A DNA stretch of 64,000 nt from Hahella sp. (GTDB lineage: Bacteria > Pseudomonadota > Gammaproteobacteria > Pseudomonadales > Oleiphilaceae): positions 124,001 to 188,000 of the forward strand of contig JANQMN010000004.1 in the NCBI GenBank assembly GCA_028280065.1. The letters run 5' to 3'. The notes below the pieces were generated by a model, which saw only the letters and a list, made by a program, of their open reading frames with translations, was not told the DNA's origin and ran no database searches. Position numbers and translations under genes: made by a program. Below, one piece after another: positions 44,145 to 53,436 of the stretch (positions within the stretch are counted from its first letter, which is position 1; every line of letters starts with the position of its first letter).

Positions 44145-46697
44145 TCAAAGACGCTTCTCCAACCAAGCACGAATTGCCTGTAACGGCTGGGGCCGACAAA
44201 TGAAATAGCCCTGTGCCATATCGCAGCCGTAATGCTTCAGCAACTGCAAAGAAGCCTCCTCCTCAACGCCTTCCGCCACTACTTTAAAGCCCAGGTTCTG
44301 GCACATTTCCAGGGTGGTTTTAACGATGACCCGGTCATTTTCCCGGCTTGCCAGATGGGTTATAAAACTGCGGTCAATTTTAATCTCACGGGCAGGTACT
44401 TTTTGCAGGTAGGCCAGCGAGGAATAGCCCGAACCAAAATCATCTATGGCCAGCGTGATCCCTCTTTCCCGCATCTGCGCCAGGGTGTTGATGCCGCTTT
44501 CCGGCTCCTCCATCATCGCGGTTTCGGTCAACTCAAGCACCAGGGTCTGACAGCCAAGGCCGTTTCGCGCCAACTCGTTTTCGATATAGCTCAGCAAGTC
44601 CGATTCGTGCAAATTGCGCGACGAAAGATTTATGGCCACAGTAAGCTCAGGCACTTGTTCCCGCAATTGACCAAGATCTTGCAGCGCCCGTTTTAACACC
44701 CAGCGGGTCAGGTCGCGAATTACGCCGGTCCTTTCTGCCAGAGGAATAAACTGCTCTGGAGGAATAAATCCACGGGCTGGATGGTTCCAGCGGATCAAGG
44801 TTTCCAAACCGGTCACCCTGCCGTCCGCCAGGCCAAGCTTTGGCTGGTAGTAGAGCTCCACTCCGTTGTCGGCAAGCGCTTTGCGTAACTCCGCCATCAG
44901 CGTTAACCGCTTTTCGTCATAAACATCCTGTTGGGCAACATAAATGGCATAGGGCAAATCCTTTTGTTGCGAGACTTCCAACGCGACATAGGCATGCCGA
45001 AGCAGGAGTTGGGGGTCTTTACCGTCTTCCGGATACCGTGCCAATCCCATTTTCGGCATCATTTCCAGTTCCAGCTCTCTAAAGGAATAGCTTTGGTGAA
45101 TTTTCGCCAACTGCATTTCGAACTCAGCACGATTTTGCATCAGCTCATCCGCAAGCACCAGAAAACCGAAACAGTCGTTTTCGATACGGCCCAGATAATG
45201 ATTGGATTTGGAATCCCTTTCGATCGGCAAAACGCCTTGCAACAGCGCAAGACTTGAATTCATATAGGCGGCAACCTCCTGCAACAGGCTGTCGGCGTTT
45301 TGCATCCCCAACGTCTTACTGATTTCAGAAAAACGCGTCAGCCGCACCACGCCGACAAAACAAGCCTGTTCGGGAAAACTGCGTAACTGGTCGGTAATAC
45401 TCATTTCCACCAGGCTGCGGTTAGGCAAGCCGGTTACCTCGTCATGCATTACCGCCCGGATCAACTGGGATTGAGCCTCCCGCTTACGCCGTCCCTCTTG
45501 CAGGGACTGTTCCTGGGCACGTATTTTCTGTTCCCGCTCCGTGTAAATTCTGGCCGCTAAGGCAATGGTCAGGGTTGCGGCCTCAACCCCGGAACCCAGC
45601 TGCATACCATATTCGGCAAACAGGCTATTCGGTATCAAGCCGAACTTATGCAGCATGGTCACCATGATGCCGGTCGTAAGCAAAGCCCAGGCAAGGGTGA
45701 AGTAAATTGCCGGACGGCTGCCATGCCACCACATGACCGGCCCCGCAATAAACATCACAATCCACAGTGGCAATGCTAAGGTAGCGGAAAGCCGGACCGA
45801 CGTGTTGTAATCGGCAAAGACGGCGACGCCAAAGTTGACGATTTCAATCCAGCCCATCCCCAACAGCAGTTTATCAAGCCAAGGCACGTCCTGGGTATGC
45901 ATGAAGTTGCGGGCGAAGAAGACGGAAAAAATTGCTAAAAACGGCATCGATAGCAACATCATGGCGCTATGCACCTGAGGCAGATCAGGCCACAAATGCT
46001 GGGACCCATAACCTCGAATGGTGAGGAAGAACAGCAGATAACCAAGCGTTGCCAGCGAATAATACAGATAGGTTTTTTCCCACAGCATCAAATAGATCGC
46101 CAAGGTGAGGATCACCATCATGCTGAGCGAACCGAAATAGAAGAACTGAAGTTTATTCAGTCCGGAAGAATCCTCGAAGAAGGCCGTTTCAGACCACAGG
46201 CGAAGCGGATATAGCTGTGATCCCTGGGTCTGGGAGCGGATATAAACCCGGGTGGTTTCCCCTGCTTTCAGGTCAATCGGCAAGACAAAATGCGGGTGTT
46301 GAATAACCCGGCTTGAAAAGACCTGATGGTCTCCTGTGAGGAGTTCCTGGACTAACTCATTACCGTCAAACCGGAAAAAATGCACGTTATCCAATTGCGG
46401 ATAACCAACTTCAATAAGTCGCAATTGGGGATTCGGCAGCGGATTGTGCAGGTCGACCCGGACCCAGAATGCCGAATCCGAAAAGCCGAAGTTAGGCCCG
46501 CCCGGATCGCCGGCTTTCCAGTCGGACTCCGCCTTCGTTCTTATCTGATCAAGCGTCAGAGTGCCAACCACATCTTCCAGAAAGACGAACTGCAAATCCG
46601 CTCCGGTGTCCGCAGGGCTCAGGGCGTTTACGGCTGCGGCAGAGCTTGCCGAACCAAAACCAAGCAGCAACAGGAAAATAACAATACGCCAGTTCAT
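44145..46697 (-). CDS. 7TMR-DISM sensor with degenerate GGDEF and EAL domain (c-di-GMP phosphodiesterase)
   Basis: An 850-residue membrane protein. After a signal peptide, residues ~30-165 are a DISMED2 extracellular sensor (FSDSAFWVRVDLHNPLPNPQ). Seven helices (7TM-DISM) span ~180-385, followed by a short coiled coil. The GGDEF region (~410-570) is degenerate, with IENDCFGFL in place of GGDEF, so cyclase activity is unlikely. The EAL domain (~595-850) has GLETLIRWNHP (Ala to Thr in EAL, metal-binding Glu kept), AINLSSRNLH, LELTETAMM, AIDDFGSGYSSLAYL, KIDRSFI and VVAEGVE, so phosphodiesterase activity is likely. Confidence 0.92.
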   Translation of the reverse strand: MNWRIVIFLLLLGFGSASSAAAVNALSPADTGADLQFVFLEDVVGTLTLDQIRTKAESDWKAGDPGGPNFGFSDSAFWVRVDLHNPLPNPQLRLIEVGYPQLDNVHFFRFDGNELVQELLTGDHQVFSSRVIQHPHFVLPIDLKAGETTRVYIRSQTQGSQLYPLRLWSETAFFEDSSGLNKLQFFYFGSLSMMVILTLAIYLMLWEKTYLYYSLATLGYLLFFLTIRGYGSQHLWPDLPQVHSAMMLLSMPFLAIFSVFFARNFMHTQDVPWLDKLLLGMGWIEIVNFGVAVFADYNTSVRLSATLALPLWIVMFIAGPVMWWHGSRPAIYFTLAWALLTTGIMVTMLHKFGLIPNSLFAEYGMQLGSGVEAATLTIALAARIYTEREQKIRAQEQSLQEGRRKREAQSQLIRAVMHDEVTGLPNRSLVEMSITDQLRSFPEQACFVGVVRLTRFSEISKTLGMQNADSLLQEVAAYMNSSLALLQGVLPIERDSKSNHYLGRIENDCFGFLVLADELMQNRAEFEMQLAKIHQSYSFRELELEMMPKMGLARYPEDGKDPQLLLRHAYVALEVSQQKDLPYAIYVAQQDVYDEKRLTLMAELRKALADNGVELYYQPKLGLADGRVTGLETLIRWNHPARGFIPPEQFIPLAERTGVIRDLTRWVLKRALQDLGQLREQVPELTVAINLSSRNLHESDLLSYIENELARNGLGCQTLVLELTETAMMEEPESGINTLAQMRERGITLAIDDFGSGYSSLAYLQKVPAREIKIDRSFITHLASRENDRVIVKTTLEMCQNLGFKVVAEGVEEEASLQLLKHYGCDMAQGYFICRPQPLQAIRAWLEKRL

Positions 46698-46828
46698 ACT
46701 TCAGGCAAGCCCCGGCTAGTTGCAAGGGGATTAAGCCGGACCGGCGTATGCTTCATAGGAATACTAACGTTGTCGAATGTTAGTTCTACTATAGATCAAA
46801 ACCGGCAAATGGTTAGCGAATGTGCAGT

Positions 46829-47686
46829 TCAGCCTCTGATAGATTCGCGGGCAAACTCGATATAGGCGTCGCGAAGCCGCCGGTAAACGGGACCCGGCTT
46901 ACCGTCGCCTATCTGTCTGCCATCTACTTGGGTGACCGGCAGACAAAAGGTCGCCGCAGAAGAAATGAAGGCCTCCTTTGCCCGCTGCGCCTCGGCGACT
47001 GAAAACGCCCTCTCGGTCACTTCCAGATTCAATTCGGCGGCTACCTGCAAAAGCGCCCGGCGGGTGATGCCGTGCAGGATATCCCGGCTCAACGGCCGGG
47101 TCAGGATAATATCGTCGGCAGTCAGAATGTAGCAGTTATTGGACGAGCCCTCGGTGATCAATCCGGCCTCGTCAACCATCCAGGCGTCATCGACACCTGC
47201 CAGAATCGCCTGCTGTTTGGCCATGGACGGCGCTAACAAACCAATCGTTTTAATATCACGCCGCTGCCAACGAATATCCGGCACTGAGATTACCCGTAAT
47301 CCCGTTTCCGCTTTCGGATTCTGCAGAATTGACTTAGCCTGGGTGAAGGCAACGACACTGGGTTTTACCTGTTGCGGGTAGACAAAGTCACGATCCGCCG
47401 CACCACGGGTCACTTGTAGATATACCAGGCCTTCCTGCAGGGAGTTGCGCGCCACCAGTTGTTCCTGCATGGCGTGGATATCGGCGTCAGGCATCGGGCA
47501 TGGCATGGCCAATGCTTCCAGTGACCGATGCAGGCGCTGGAGATGCCGGGGATTGTCAACCAACCTGCCCTCAATAACCGAAGTAACTTCGTACACGCCA
47601 TCGGAAAATAGAAAACCACGGTCGAACACCGAGACTCGCGCCGCGTTTTCCAAACAATACTCACCGTTTACAAACACTGTTCGCAT
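46829..47686 (-). CDS. D-amino-acid-transaminase-like aminotransferase (fold type IV PLP)
   Basis: A 285-residue PLP enzyme of the BCAT/DAAT/ADC-lyase family. Landmarks are VFVNGEYCLENAARVSVFDR, RGFLFSDGVYEV, the PLP lysine K146 in RRDIKTIGLL, DEAGLITEGSSNNCYIL and HGITRRALLQVA. The RxH-type segment (YLQVTRGAADRDF) and length favour D-amino-acid transaminase (dat). It would make D-glutamate or D-alanine for the cell wall, or degrade D-amino acids. It lies 15 bp after the UspA gene in the TAXI-TRAP locus, suggesting a link to an amino-acid-like transport substrate. Confidence 0.87.
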   Translation of the reverse strand: MRTVFVNGEYCLENAARVSVFDRGFLFSDGVYEVTSVIEGRLVDNPRHLQRLHRSLEALAMPCPMPDADIHAMQEQLVARNSLQEGLVYLQVTRGAADRDFVYPQQVKPSVVAFTQAKSILQNPKAETGLRVISVPDIRWQRRDIKTIGLLAPSMAKQQAILAGVDDAWMVDEAGLITEGSSNNCYILTADDIILTRPLSRDILHGITRRALLQVAAELNLEVTERAFSVAEAQRAKEAFISSAATFCLPVTQVDGRQIGDGKPGPVYRRLRDAYIEFARESIRG

Positions 47687-47701
47687 TAAAAGTTCTAACT
47701 C

Positions 47702-48139
47702 CTAAATATTATTCTTTACAACCATTACAGGGACTTTGGCCCGGCCAACCACCTTGCTGGCGATGGAACCCAATACGGTTTTTTCCACTCTCGAATGCTT
47801 ATGGCTGGCCAGCACGATCAACTCCACTCGAAGCTTGTCCGCCGTACGCAAAATGATATCCGCCGGCTTACCCTCCAGCGTATAGGTTTTGTAGTCAACG
47901 GTTAACTGCTTGAAATAGGCGGCAATAAATTTCGCCAGATGGGCGTCCGCCTCTTCCAGGGCCTTGGCAAATGCATCTTCCGGGAAAAACGATCCGACCA
48001 AAGGCATTTGATAACCCGGTACCACCCGCAGGAAGTGGATAGTGCCGCCATCCGCAAGCAGATTAACCGCATGTTCGATCGCTTTATCCGAGAAACCGTC
48101 AGCCGACATATCCACAGGTACAAGAATCGATTTATACAT
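47702..48139 (-). CDS. UspA-family universal stress protein (TRAP-associated, TeaD-like)
   Basis: A 145-residue Usp domain protein. SILVPVDMSADGFSDKAIEH is the N-terminal strand-helix. The ATP-binding signature is seen as VLASHKHSRVEKTVLGSIAS followed by VPVMVVKNN, close to G-x2-G-x9-G(S/T). It begins 13 bp downstream of the TRAP permease gene. TeaD of Halomonas elongata, an ATP-binding Usp, regulates the TeaABC TRAP transporter, so a similar regulatory role is inferred from position. Confidence 0.9.
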   Translation of the reverse strand: MYKSILVPVDMSADGFSDKAIEHAVNLLADGGTIHFLRVVPGYQMPLVGSFFPEDAFAKALEEADAHLAKFIAAYFKQLTVDYKTYTLEGKPADIILRTADKLRVELIVLASHKHSRVEKTVLGSIASKVVGRAKVPVMVVKNNI

Positions 48140-48152
48140 GGTCTGTTCCTCG

Positions 48153-50738
48153 CTATAAACTGACTGTAGTGCTTCTTCGGCTTTGTGACCAACCGATCAC
48201 GCCAAGAAGCAACAAGGCGGGAATAAACATCAGTTCTTTGGGCGGCCGGCTGGCGGCCTGTTGCAGGCCGACAATCTCCCAGCCGAAATCAATCCCGGAT
48301 TTCTGCGCCTGACTGTCGAACATCACCAAATCCACTGTCCAGGAATCGTCGCCTTCGGTTAACATCAAGCCCATTTGCTCCAGCCGCGCCTGCGCACCGT
48401 CAACAGCTTCATCCAATTGCAGGGACACGGTCTTCTGCACTTCATGGCCTTCCAGGGTCAATCCTTCGAACTTCAATTGAACGAACTCGCCTTTTTGCAT
48501 GGCGGCCACGGTTGGGTGCAGCTCAGTGGCAGGCAGATCGATAAAGGGGGGATAGATTTGATCCATCCAATAACCGGGCCGGAACAGGGTAAATGTCACC
48601 AGCAAAAGGGCCAGCGTTTCCCATAGTTTGGACCTTACCATCCAATACCCCTGGGTCGCTGCGGAAAATGCGAGAATGGCGACCACGGCGCTGGCAATCG
48701 TCAGTAACAGGTCAAAAATACTTTCGATCCCAATCAACAAGAGCTGAGTGTTAAAGATAAACATGAAGGGCAGGATCGCGGTTCGAATATCGTAGGTAAA
48801 TCCCTGAATCCCGGTCTTGATCGGGTCCGATCTGGCAATGGCCGCCGCCGCAAAGGCGGCCAGCCCCACCGGCGGCGTATCGTCGGCGAGAATACCGAAA
48901 TAAAAGACAAACATATGGACCGCAATCAAGGGCACAACCAAGCCGTTTTCAGCGCCGAGGGTCACGATGACCGGCGCCATGAGGGTCGATACCACAATAT
49001 AGTTTGCCGTGGTGGGCAATCCCATGCCGAGGATGATGCAGATGATCGCGGTAAACACCAGAATCAGCATCAGGTTGCCGCCGGAAATAAATTCAACAAA
49101 TTCTGTCATCATCTGCCCGAGCCCGGTGAGAGTCACGGTTCCGACAATAATCCCGGCGGCCGCCGTGGCCACGCCGATACCGACCATGTTACGCGCGCCA
49201 TTGATCAGGCCATGAACAAAGTCGTCCCAGCATTCCTTGAACTTTTTAAACCACTCATGCTCCCCCCTGAAAAATGCCTTCAAGGGCTTGTGGGTCAGGA
49301 CGATGGCGATCAAAAAAATCACCGCGTAAAAGGCGGATTGCTGTGGAGAGTAGCGTTTCACCGCCAGCGCCCACAGCAACACGATGATGGGTAATGCGAA
49401 ATAAAGCCCGGACAACACCGTCGGCTTGACTTTCGGCAGATGGTCAAGCTCGATACTGGCGTCATCGTCGCGTAAATCGGGATAGGAGGCGGCTACTTTA
49501 ATCAGCCAGATATAGGCTGCAACCACCGCCAGAAACATAATGAGAAGCGCCCAATCTCCCAAGGCCGTCTCCAGGAAGGAAGTGCTGTAAACGACGCCCG
49601 ACAATAGCAGGAGGATAACCATATTCTGCATCCAAATCAGCATGCGCTGCGCCATGGTGGGTTTATCCAGCCGCTGAATACCCTTCATATTCAACTTAAG
49701 CGCTTCCAGATGGACGATATAAATCAACGCAATATAGGAAATCAGCGAAGGCAGGATGGCATGCTTGACCACTTCGATGTAGGAAATACCGACGTATTCC
49801 ACCATCAAAAATGCTGCCGCCCCCATGATCGGAGGTGTCAGTTGGCCGTTGGTGGATGCCGCCACTTCAACGGCGCCGGCTTTGGTTCCGGGAAAGCCGA
49901 CCCGCTTCATCAAAGGAATGGTAAATGTGCCGGTGGTCACTACGTTAGCGATGGAAGATCCGGAAATCACTCCGCTGAGACCCGAGGCGACAACCGCTGC
50001 CTTTGCGGGACCGCCGCGCATATGCCCCAACATGGAGAATGAAGTCTTAATTAGATAGTTTCCCGCGCCGGCCCGATCCAGCAAGGCCCCGAGCAGCACA
50101 AACAAAAACACAAAAGTGGTGGAAACCCCCAAGGCGACGCCAAAAACGCCCTCGGTGGTAATCCACTGATGTGAAGCAACTTTGTTTAAGCTCGCACCTT
50201 TGTGCGAGATTACATCCGGCATGTATTGGCCGAAAAAAGTGAACAGCAAAAACACGATGGCCACTACCATCAAAGGCGGTCCCAGCGCGCGTCTGGTCGC
50301 CTCCAAAAGCGTAATCATGCCGACCACGGCAATCACCACATCTGCCAGAATCGGCGCGCCCATGCGATTAGCCAGTTCATCCCGGAACACCAGCAGATAC
50401 AAACAGGAAACCGCCCCGGATAGCGCAAACACCCAATCCATTGCGGTGATTTGGGACCTGGAACTGCTCTTCAGTCCTGGGAACATGGAAAAGGTGAGGA
50501 ATAAAGCGAAAGACAGATGGATGAACTTTGCCTGGTCTTCGTTTAAGGTGCCGAATTTCAACCAAAAAGGTAACGGCGAGGCGTACCAGAGTTGAAAGCA
50601 GGACCAGACAATAAGTAACCCGATCACCATTTTCCCGGCGGGTCCGCTGAGGGTTCGGCTTCCGGTTTCTGAACTAAGTAGTTTTTCCAGTTCCTTGTCA
50701 GCGGCGGTTGCATTTGCTGAAGAATCTGACATGGTCAA
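48153..50738 (-). CDS. TAXI-TRAP transporter permease, fused small and large subunits (4TM/12TM)
   Basis: An 861-residue inner-membrane protein combining DctQ-like (~35-175) and DctM-like (~185-700) parts, the form paired with TAXI binding proteins. Landmarks are GVSTTFVFLFVLLGALLDRA, GPAKAAVVASGLSGVISGSS, AAAFLMVEYVGISYIEV, MGLPTTANYIVVSTL and ADDTPPVGLAAFAAAAIA. The C-terminal ~150 residues match the DUF3394-type extension (LWETLALLLVTFTLFRPGYW). It imports an organic acid or amino-acid-like solute by Na+ or H+ symport. The binding protein gene is 374 bp upstream. Confidence 0.95.
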   Translation of the reverse strand: MTMSDSSANATAADKELEKLLSSETGSRTLSGPAGKMVIGLLIVWSCFQLWYASPLPFWLKFGTLNEDQAKFIHLSFALFLTFSMFPGLKSSSRSQITAMDWVFALSGAVSCLYLLVFRDELANRMGAPILADVVIAVVGMITLLEATRRALGPPLMVVAIVFLLFTFFGQYMPDVISHKGASLNKVASHQWITTEGVFGVALGVSTTFVFLFVLLGALLDRAGAGNYLIKTSFSMLGHMRGGPAKAAVVASGLSGVISGSSIANVVTTGTFTIPLMKRVGFPGTKAGAVEVAASTNGQLTPPIMGAAAFLMVEYVGISYIEVVKHAILPSLISYIALIYIVHLEALKLNMKGIQRLDKPTMAQRMLIWMQNMVILLLLSGVVYSTSFLETALGDWALLIMFLAVVAAYIWLIKVAASYPDLRDDDASIELDHLPKVKPTVLSGLYFALPIIVLLWALAVKRYSPQQSAFYAVIFLIAIVLTHKPLKAFFRGEHEWFKKFKECWDDFVHGLINGARNMVGIGVATAAAGIIVGTVTLTGLGQMMTEFVEFISGGNLMLILVFTAIICIILGMGLPTTANYIVVSTLMAPVIVTLGAENGLVVPLIAVHMFVFYFGILADDTPPVGLAAFAAAAIARSDPIKTGIQGFTYDIRTAILPFMFIFNTQLLLIGIESIFDLLLTIASAVVAILAFSAATQGYWMVRSKLWETLALLLVTFTLFRPGYWMDQIYPPFIDLPATELHPTVAAMQKGEFVQLKFEGLTLEGHEVQKTVSLQLDEAVDGAQARLEQMGLMLTEGDDSWTVDLVMFDSQAQKSGIDFGWEIVGLQQAASRPPKELMFIPALLLLGVIGWSQSRRSTTVSL

Positions 50739-50862
50739 CTCCCCTTGGAAGGTTTAAATGCGGTTTTATCCAGGTACCGCGCTTTTGGCTGCGTCGTTAT
50801 CGCTGCCGACCTGACTGCTAGGCAGGTTAGAGCAGAGCATCAAATAACGGTTAGTATGGCAC

Positions 50863-51045
50863 ATGGACGGGCCATCAAAACCAACAGCTCAGGCTATTGA
50901 TTTTGCTTTAAACTCAGTACGCCGCGCGAAGGATGCCGTTTCAGGACAACAATTAGTTGGAATGGTGCCAGGAATTACTGTTAAGGGAAACCAGTTTAAT
51001 GACGACCGCGGTCAGCCTTGTTCTATTGTTATTGTTAACGAGTAA
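50863..51045 (+). CDS. Doubtful 60-residue ORF, opposite in strand to the TRAP operon
   Basis: The frame encodes a smooth, protein-like sequence (AQAIDFALNSVRRAKDAVSG, VKGNQFNDDRGQPCSIVIVN) with many T-ending codons (GTT, GCT, ATT), unlike its neighbours. It lacks a ribosome site and sits on the + strand inside the gap between the two TRAP genes. It may be a fragment of a transferred gene or a chance frame. No family is recognised. Apart from this frame and a weak 6-bp GC hairpin near 51064-51100, the gap 50739-51112 shows nothing. Confidence 0.25.
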   Translation: MDGPSKPTAQAIDFALNSVRRAKDAVSGQQLVGMVPGITVKGNQFNDDRGQPCSIVIVNE

Positions 51046-51112
51046 TGCTTATTAAAGCAGGAAAGCGCCGGGCTCGCCTTCTCAAAAGTTGCGTACCCGG
51101 CAATGCATCGAC

Positions 51113-52096
51113 TTACATTAAGCCCGCTTCTTTGTAGTATTTTGCCGCTCCAGGATGCAAAGGAGCAGATAAACCGTCTTTTATCATTTCCGATTTTTTC
51201 AGGTTGGCAAAGGCAGGATGCAGTTTTTGGAAAGTCTCAAAGTTTTCAAAAACCGACTTCACTACCGCATAAACAACCTTCTCCGGTACTTTCGCGGAAG
51301 TAACGAAGGTTGCACCGACACCGAAGGTTTGCGTATCGGCGTCACTGCCACGGTACATACCGCCTGGAATCGTCGCCTTGCGATAAAACGAGTTGTCGGC
51401 CACCAGTTTGTCCACGGCGGAACCAGTGACGTTCACCAGCATACTGTCGCAAGAAGTCGTCGCTTCTTTTATCGAGCCGCTCGGATGTCCGACCGTATAG
51501 ACCATAACATCGATTTTATTATCACAAAGCGCCTTGGATTGTTCTGCTGCCTTGAGTTCAGAGGTAAGGGCAAAATCGCCTTTGCTCCAACCCATTGCAT
51601 TCATCAAGACTTCCATCGTGCCGCGCTGACCGGAACCGGGATTTCCGATATTAACCCGCTTCCCTTTGATATCGTTGAAGTTTTTGATACCGGAATCGGC
51701 TCTCGCCACCACGGTAAAAGGTTCGGGGTGCACCGAAAATACCGCGCGCAAATCTTTAAATGCGCCAGCTTCCTGAAACTTACTGGTGCCATTATAGGCA
51801 TGATATTGCCAATCGGACTGGGCTACTCCCATGTCCAGTTCGTTGTTGCGGATAGTATTGATATTGTAGATCGAACCACCGGTACTTTCGACGGAACAGC
51901 GCACACCGTGGTTTTTACGCCCCTTATTCACCAAACTACAGATCGCACCCCCGGTCGGATAATACACTCCGGTTACTCCTCCGGTGCCGATGGTAATGAA
52001 CTGGTCCGCTTGTGCCGTGGTGACAAGACTTGCAGCAGCGATACTTAATCCAGCCAGTAAGGCTTTAAAGTTCTTCGTAATTACTGTGCTTAGCAT
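51113..52096 (-). CDS. TAXI-family TRAP transporter solute-binding protein
   Basis: 327 residues from ATG 52096; the open frame runs to 52156 but the later ATG gives a normal signal peptide ([20 protein letters not shown], cleavage near AQA) and follows GGGGAA. Family landmarks are [69 protein letters not shown] and [12 protein letters not shown]-like [14 protein letters not shown] at the end. It feeds the fused permease at 48153-50738. Related TAXI proteins bind glutamate or 2-oxoacids; the ligand here is unproven. Confidence 0.95.
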   Translation of the reverse strand: MLSTVITKNFKALLAGLSIAAASLVTTAQADQFITIGTGGVTGVYYPTGGAICSLVNKGRKNHGVRCSVESTGGSIYNINTIRNNELDMGVAQSDWQYHAYNGTSKFQEAGAFKDLRAVFSVHPEPFTVVARADSGIKNFNDIKGKRVNIGNPGSGQRGTMEVLMNAMGWSKGDFALTSELKAAEQSKALCDNKIDVMVYTVGHPSGSIKEATTSCDSMLVNVTGSAVDKLVADNSFYRKATIPGGMYRGSDADTQTFGVGATFVTSAKVPEKVVYAVVKSVFENFETFQKLHPAFANLKKSEMIKDGLSAPLHPGAAKYYKEAGLM

Positions 52097-52291
52097 TAGG
52101 ATTCCCCGCGTTGTTGAAGTTATTGATTCGCATCGGATGCTGTTGTTGAACAACATGAGCGAAAACTATAGTCCACCAAACCCGATCCGGCACTAAGTAT
52201 CGTCCCTTATAGGAAAGGCGGACCTGTTTGGAAGACCGGTACGATGGAAAGCGCTGATCAGCTTGAAAACGCGTTTAAAATCGGCAAAGCC

Positions 52292-52432
52292 CTAGCGAAA
52301 AGCCTCCTTAAATTGTTCCGCCGTCAACACAGGACTCCCCAACTCCTCGGCCATTGCCCGCGCCTGGCCGACAAGCTCGGCATTATTTGCGGCCGAATGC
52401 CCATTGATTCCCCAAACCACAAGGACCTCCAT
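52292..52432 (-). pseudogene. C-terminal remnant of an unidentified gene, formerly divergent from a LysR gene
   Basis: 46 codons from ATG 52432 to TAG 52292-52294 read as convincing protein: EVLVVWGINGHSAANNAELV, then QARAMAEELGSPVLTAEQFK. Upstream the frame ends in unrelated sequence and a stop, where the LysR remnant of the opposite strand begins. It looks like the 3' end of a gene whose 5' part was deleted. The family was not identified. Confidence 0.5.
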
Positions 52433-52727
52433 GTGGACCGGCTTTCTCCGCCGCTTGAATATCCATTACGATAATTTGTCCTACACGGTCAAAAGCCCAC
52501 ATTTTTTCATCAGCCTGCAATCCGTCAAGGCAGGGCTTGGGCTTGGCCTGCTGCCGGAGTTTCTGATCCGTAACGATCTTGCCGCGGGAAATATTGTGCA
52601 TGTTTTAAACATCGATACCGCAAGCAATTTTGGCTACTTCGTACTGGCACCGTCCTATAAGAAAAAGTTGGCCAAGGTAAGGCTGTTCAAAAACTGGTTG
52701 CAACAACAGCTTCTTAGCGCTGATTAA
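52404..52727 (+). pseudogene. C-terminal remnant of a LysR-family transcriptional regulator
   Basis: From about 52437 the 107-codon frame matches the last third of a LysR effector-binding domain: NLSYTVKSPHFFISLQSVKA, GLGLGLLPEFLIRNDLAAGN, then VLNIDTASNFGYFVLAPSYK and VRLFKNWLQQQLL. The helix-turn-helix and the first effector subdomain (about 200 residues) are absent, and the first ~10 codons overlap the opposite-strand remnant. It cannot bind DNA. The arrangement implies one deletion that removed both 5' ends of a divergent regulator/target pair. Confidence 0.75.
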
Positions 52728-52890
52728 GGAATGCGGCGCAATGACGACACGAAACAAACGATTAAATTTCGTACAATTTGTAGATATTTTAGGAATTTAC
52801 TGGAAAAAAGCGGTGGTTTGTAATAAAAACGTCAAAATTACTCGCTTTTATAACAGCAGCAAGTGTTAGCACTTTTTGTGAGGTGGATAC

Positions 52891-53436
52891 ATGTACCCAA
52901 TGGTACTGAAAATCACCCCTTCCGGATTGCCGCAGTGCTGGTTAGACATGTACTCCGCAGTCACGGAAATGGTTTGCGACCGAACACTGTACAGTTTTGG
53001 CGAAGTATGCGCGACACTACATGGCGGCATTAATAACCAAGGCCAGCAGTCACGTATCGAAGTGCCGCAAATCCTGGTCGGCCGGCAAAATCCCAGGGAA
53101 CTGCGCCAGACGCCTCCCCTTTCCAACAAATATCTTTTCAGCCGCGACGGCTACCGCTGCATGTACTGCGGGGACCAATTCCCGTCCGGCTTTCTTAGCC
53201 GCGACCATATTGTGCCGATTAGCCGGGGCGGGCGCGATTGCTGGACTAATGTGATTACCGCCTGTAAACGCTGCAATAGCCACAAAGGCAACCGTCTGCT
53301 ATCAGAATGCAGCATGGAACTGCTGGCAGTACCCTATACCCCTAACCGATACGAGTACCTGTATCTCGCCAATCGGCGCATACTTGCCGATCAGATGGAA
53401 TATCTGAAAAAGGGTTTTCGAAACCTGGTGGCGTGA
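52891..53436 (+). CDS. HNH endonuclease
   Basis: A 181-residue protein; ATG 52891 follows GAGGTGG. The N-terminal ~75 residues resemble the extra domain of chromosomal HNH proteins in gammaproteobacteria (SGLPQCWLDMYSAVTEMVCD). The HNH motif carries zinc ligands C90 and C93 (RCMYCGDQF), then catalytic D105-H106 (SRDHIVPISRGG), N120 (CWTNVITAC), and C125 and C128 with H131 (CKRCNSHKG). All key residues are intact. It may act in DNA repair or defence; no methylase or other defence gene is adjacent. Confidence 0.9.
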   Translation: MYPMVLKITPSGLPQCWLDMYSAVTEMVCDRTLYSFGEVCATLHGGINNQGQQSRIEVPQILVGRQNPRELRQTPPLSNKYLFSRDGYRCMYCGDQFPSGFLSRDHIVPISRGGRDCWTNVITACKRCNSHKGNRLLSECSMELLAVPYTPNRYEYLYLANRRILADQMEYLKKGFRNLVA

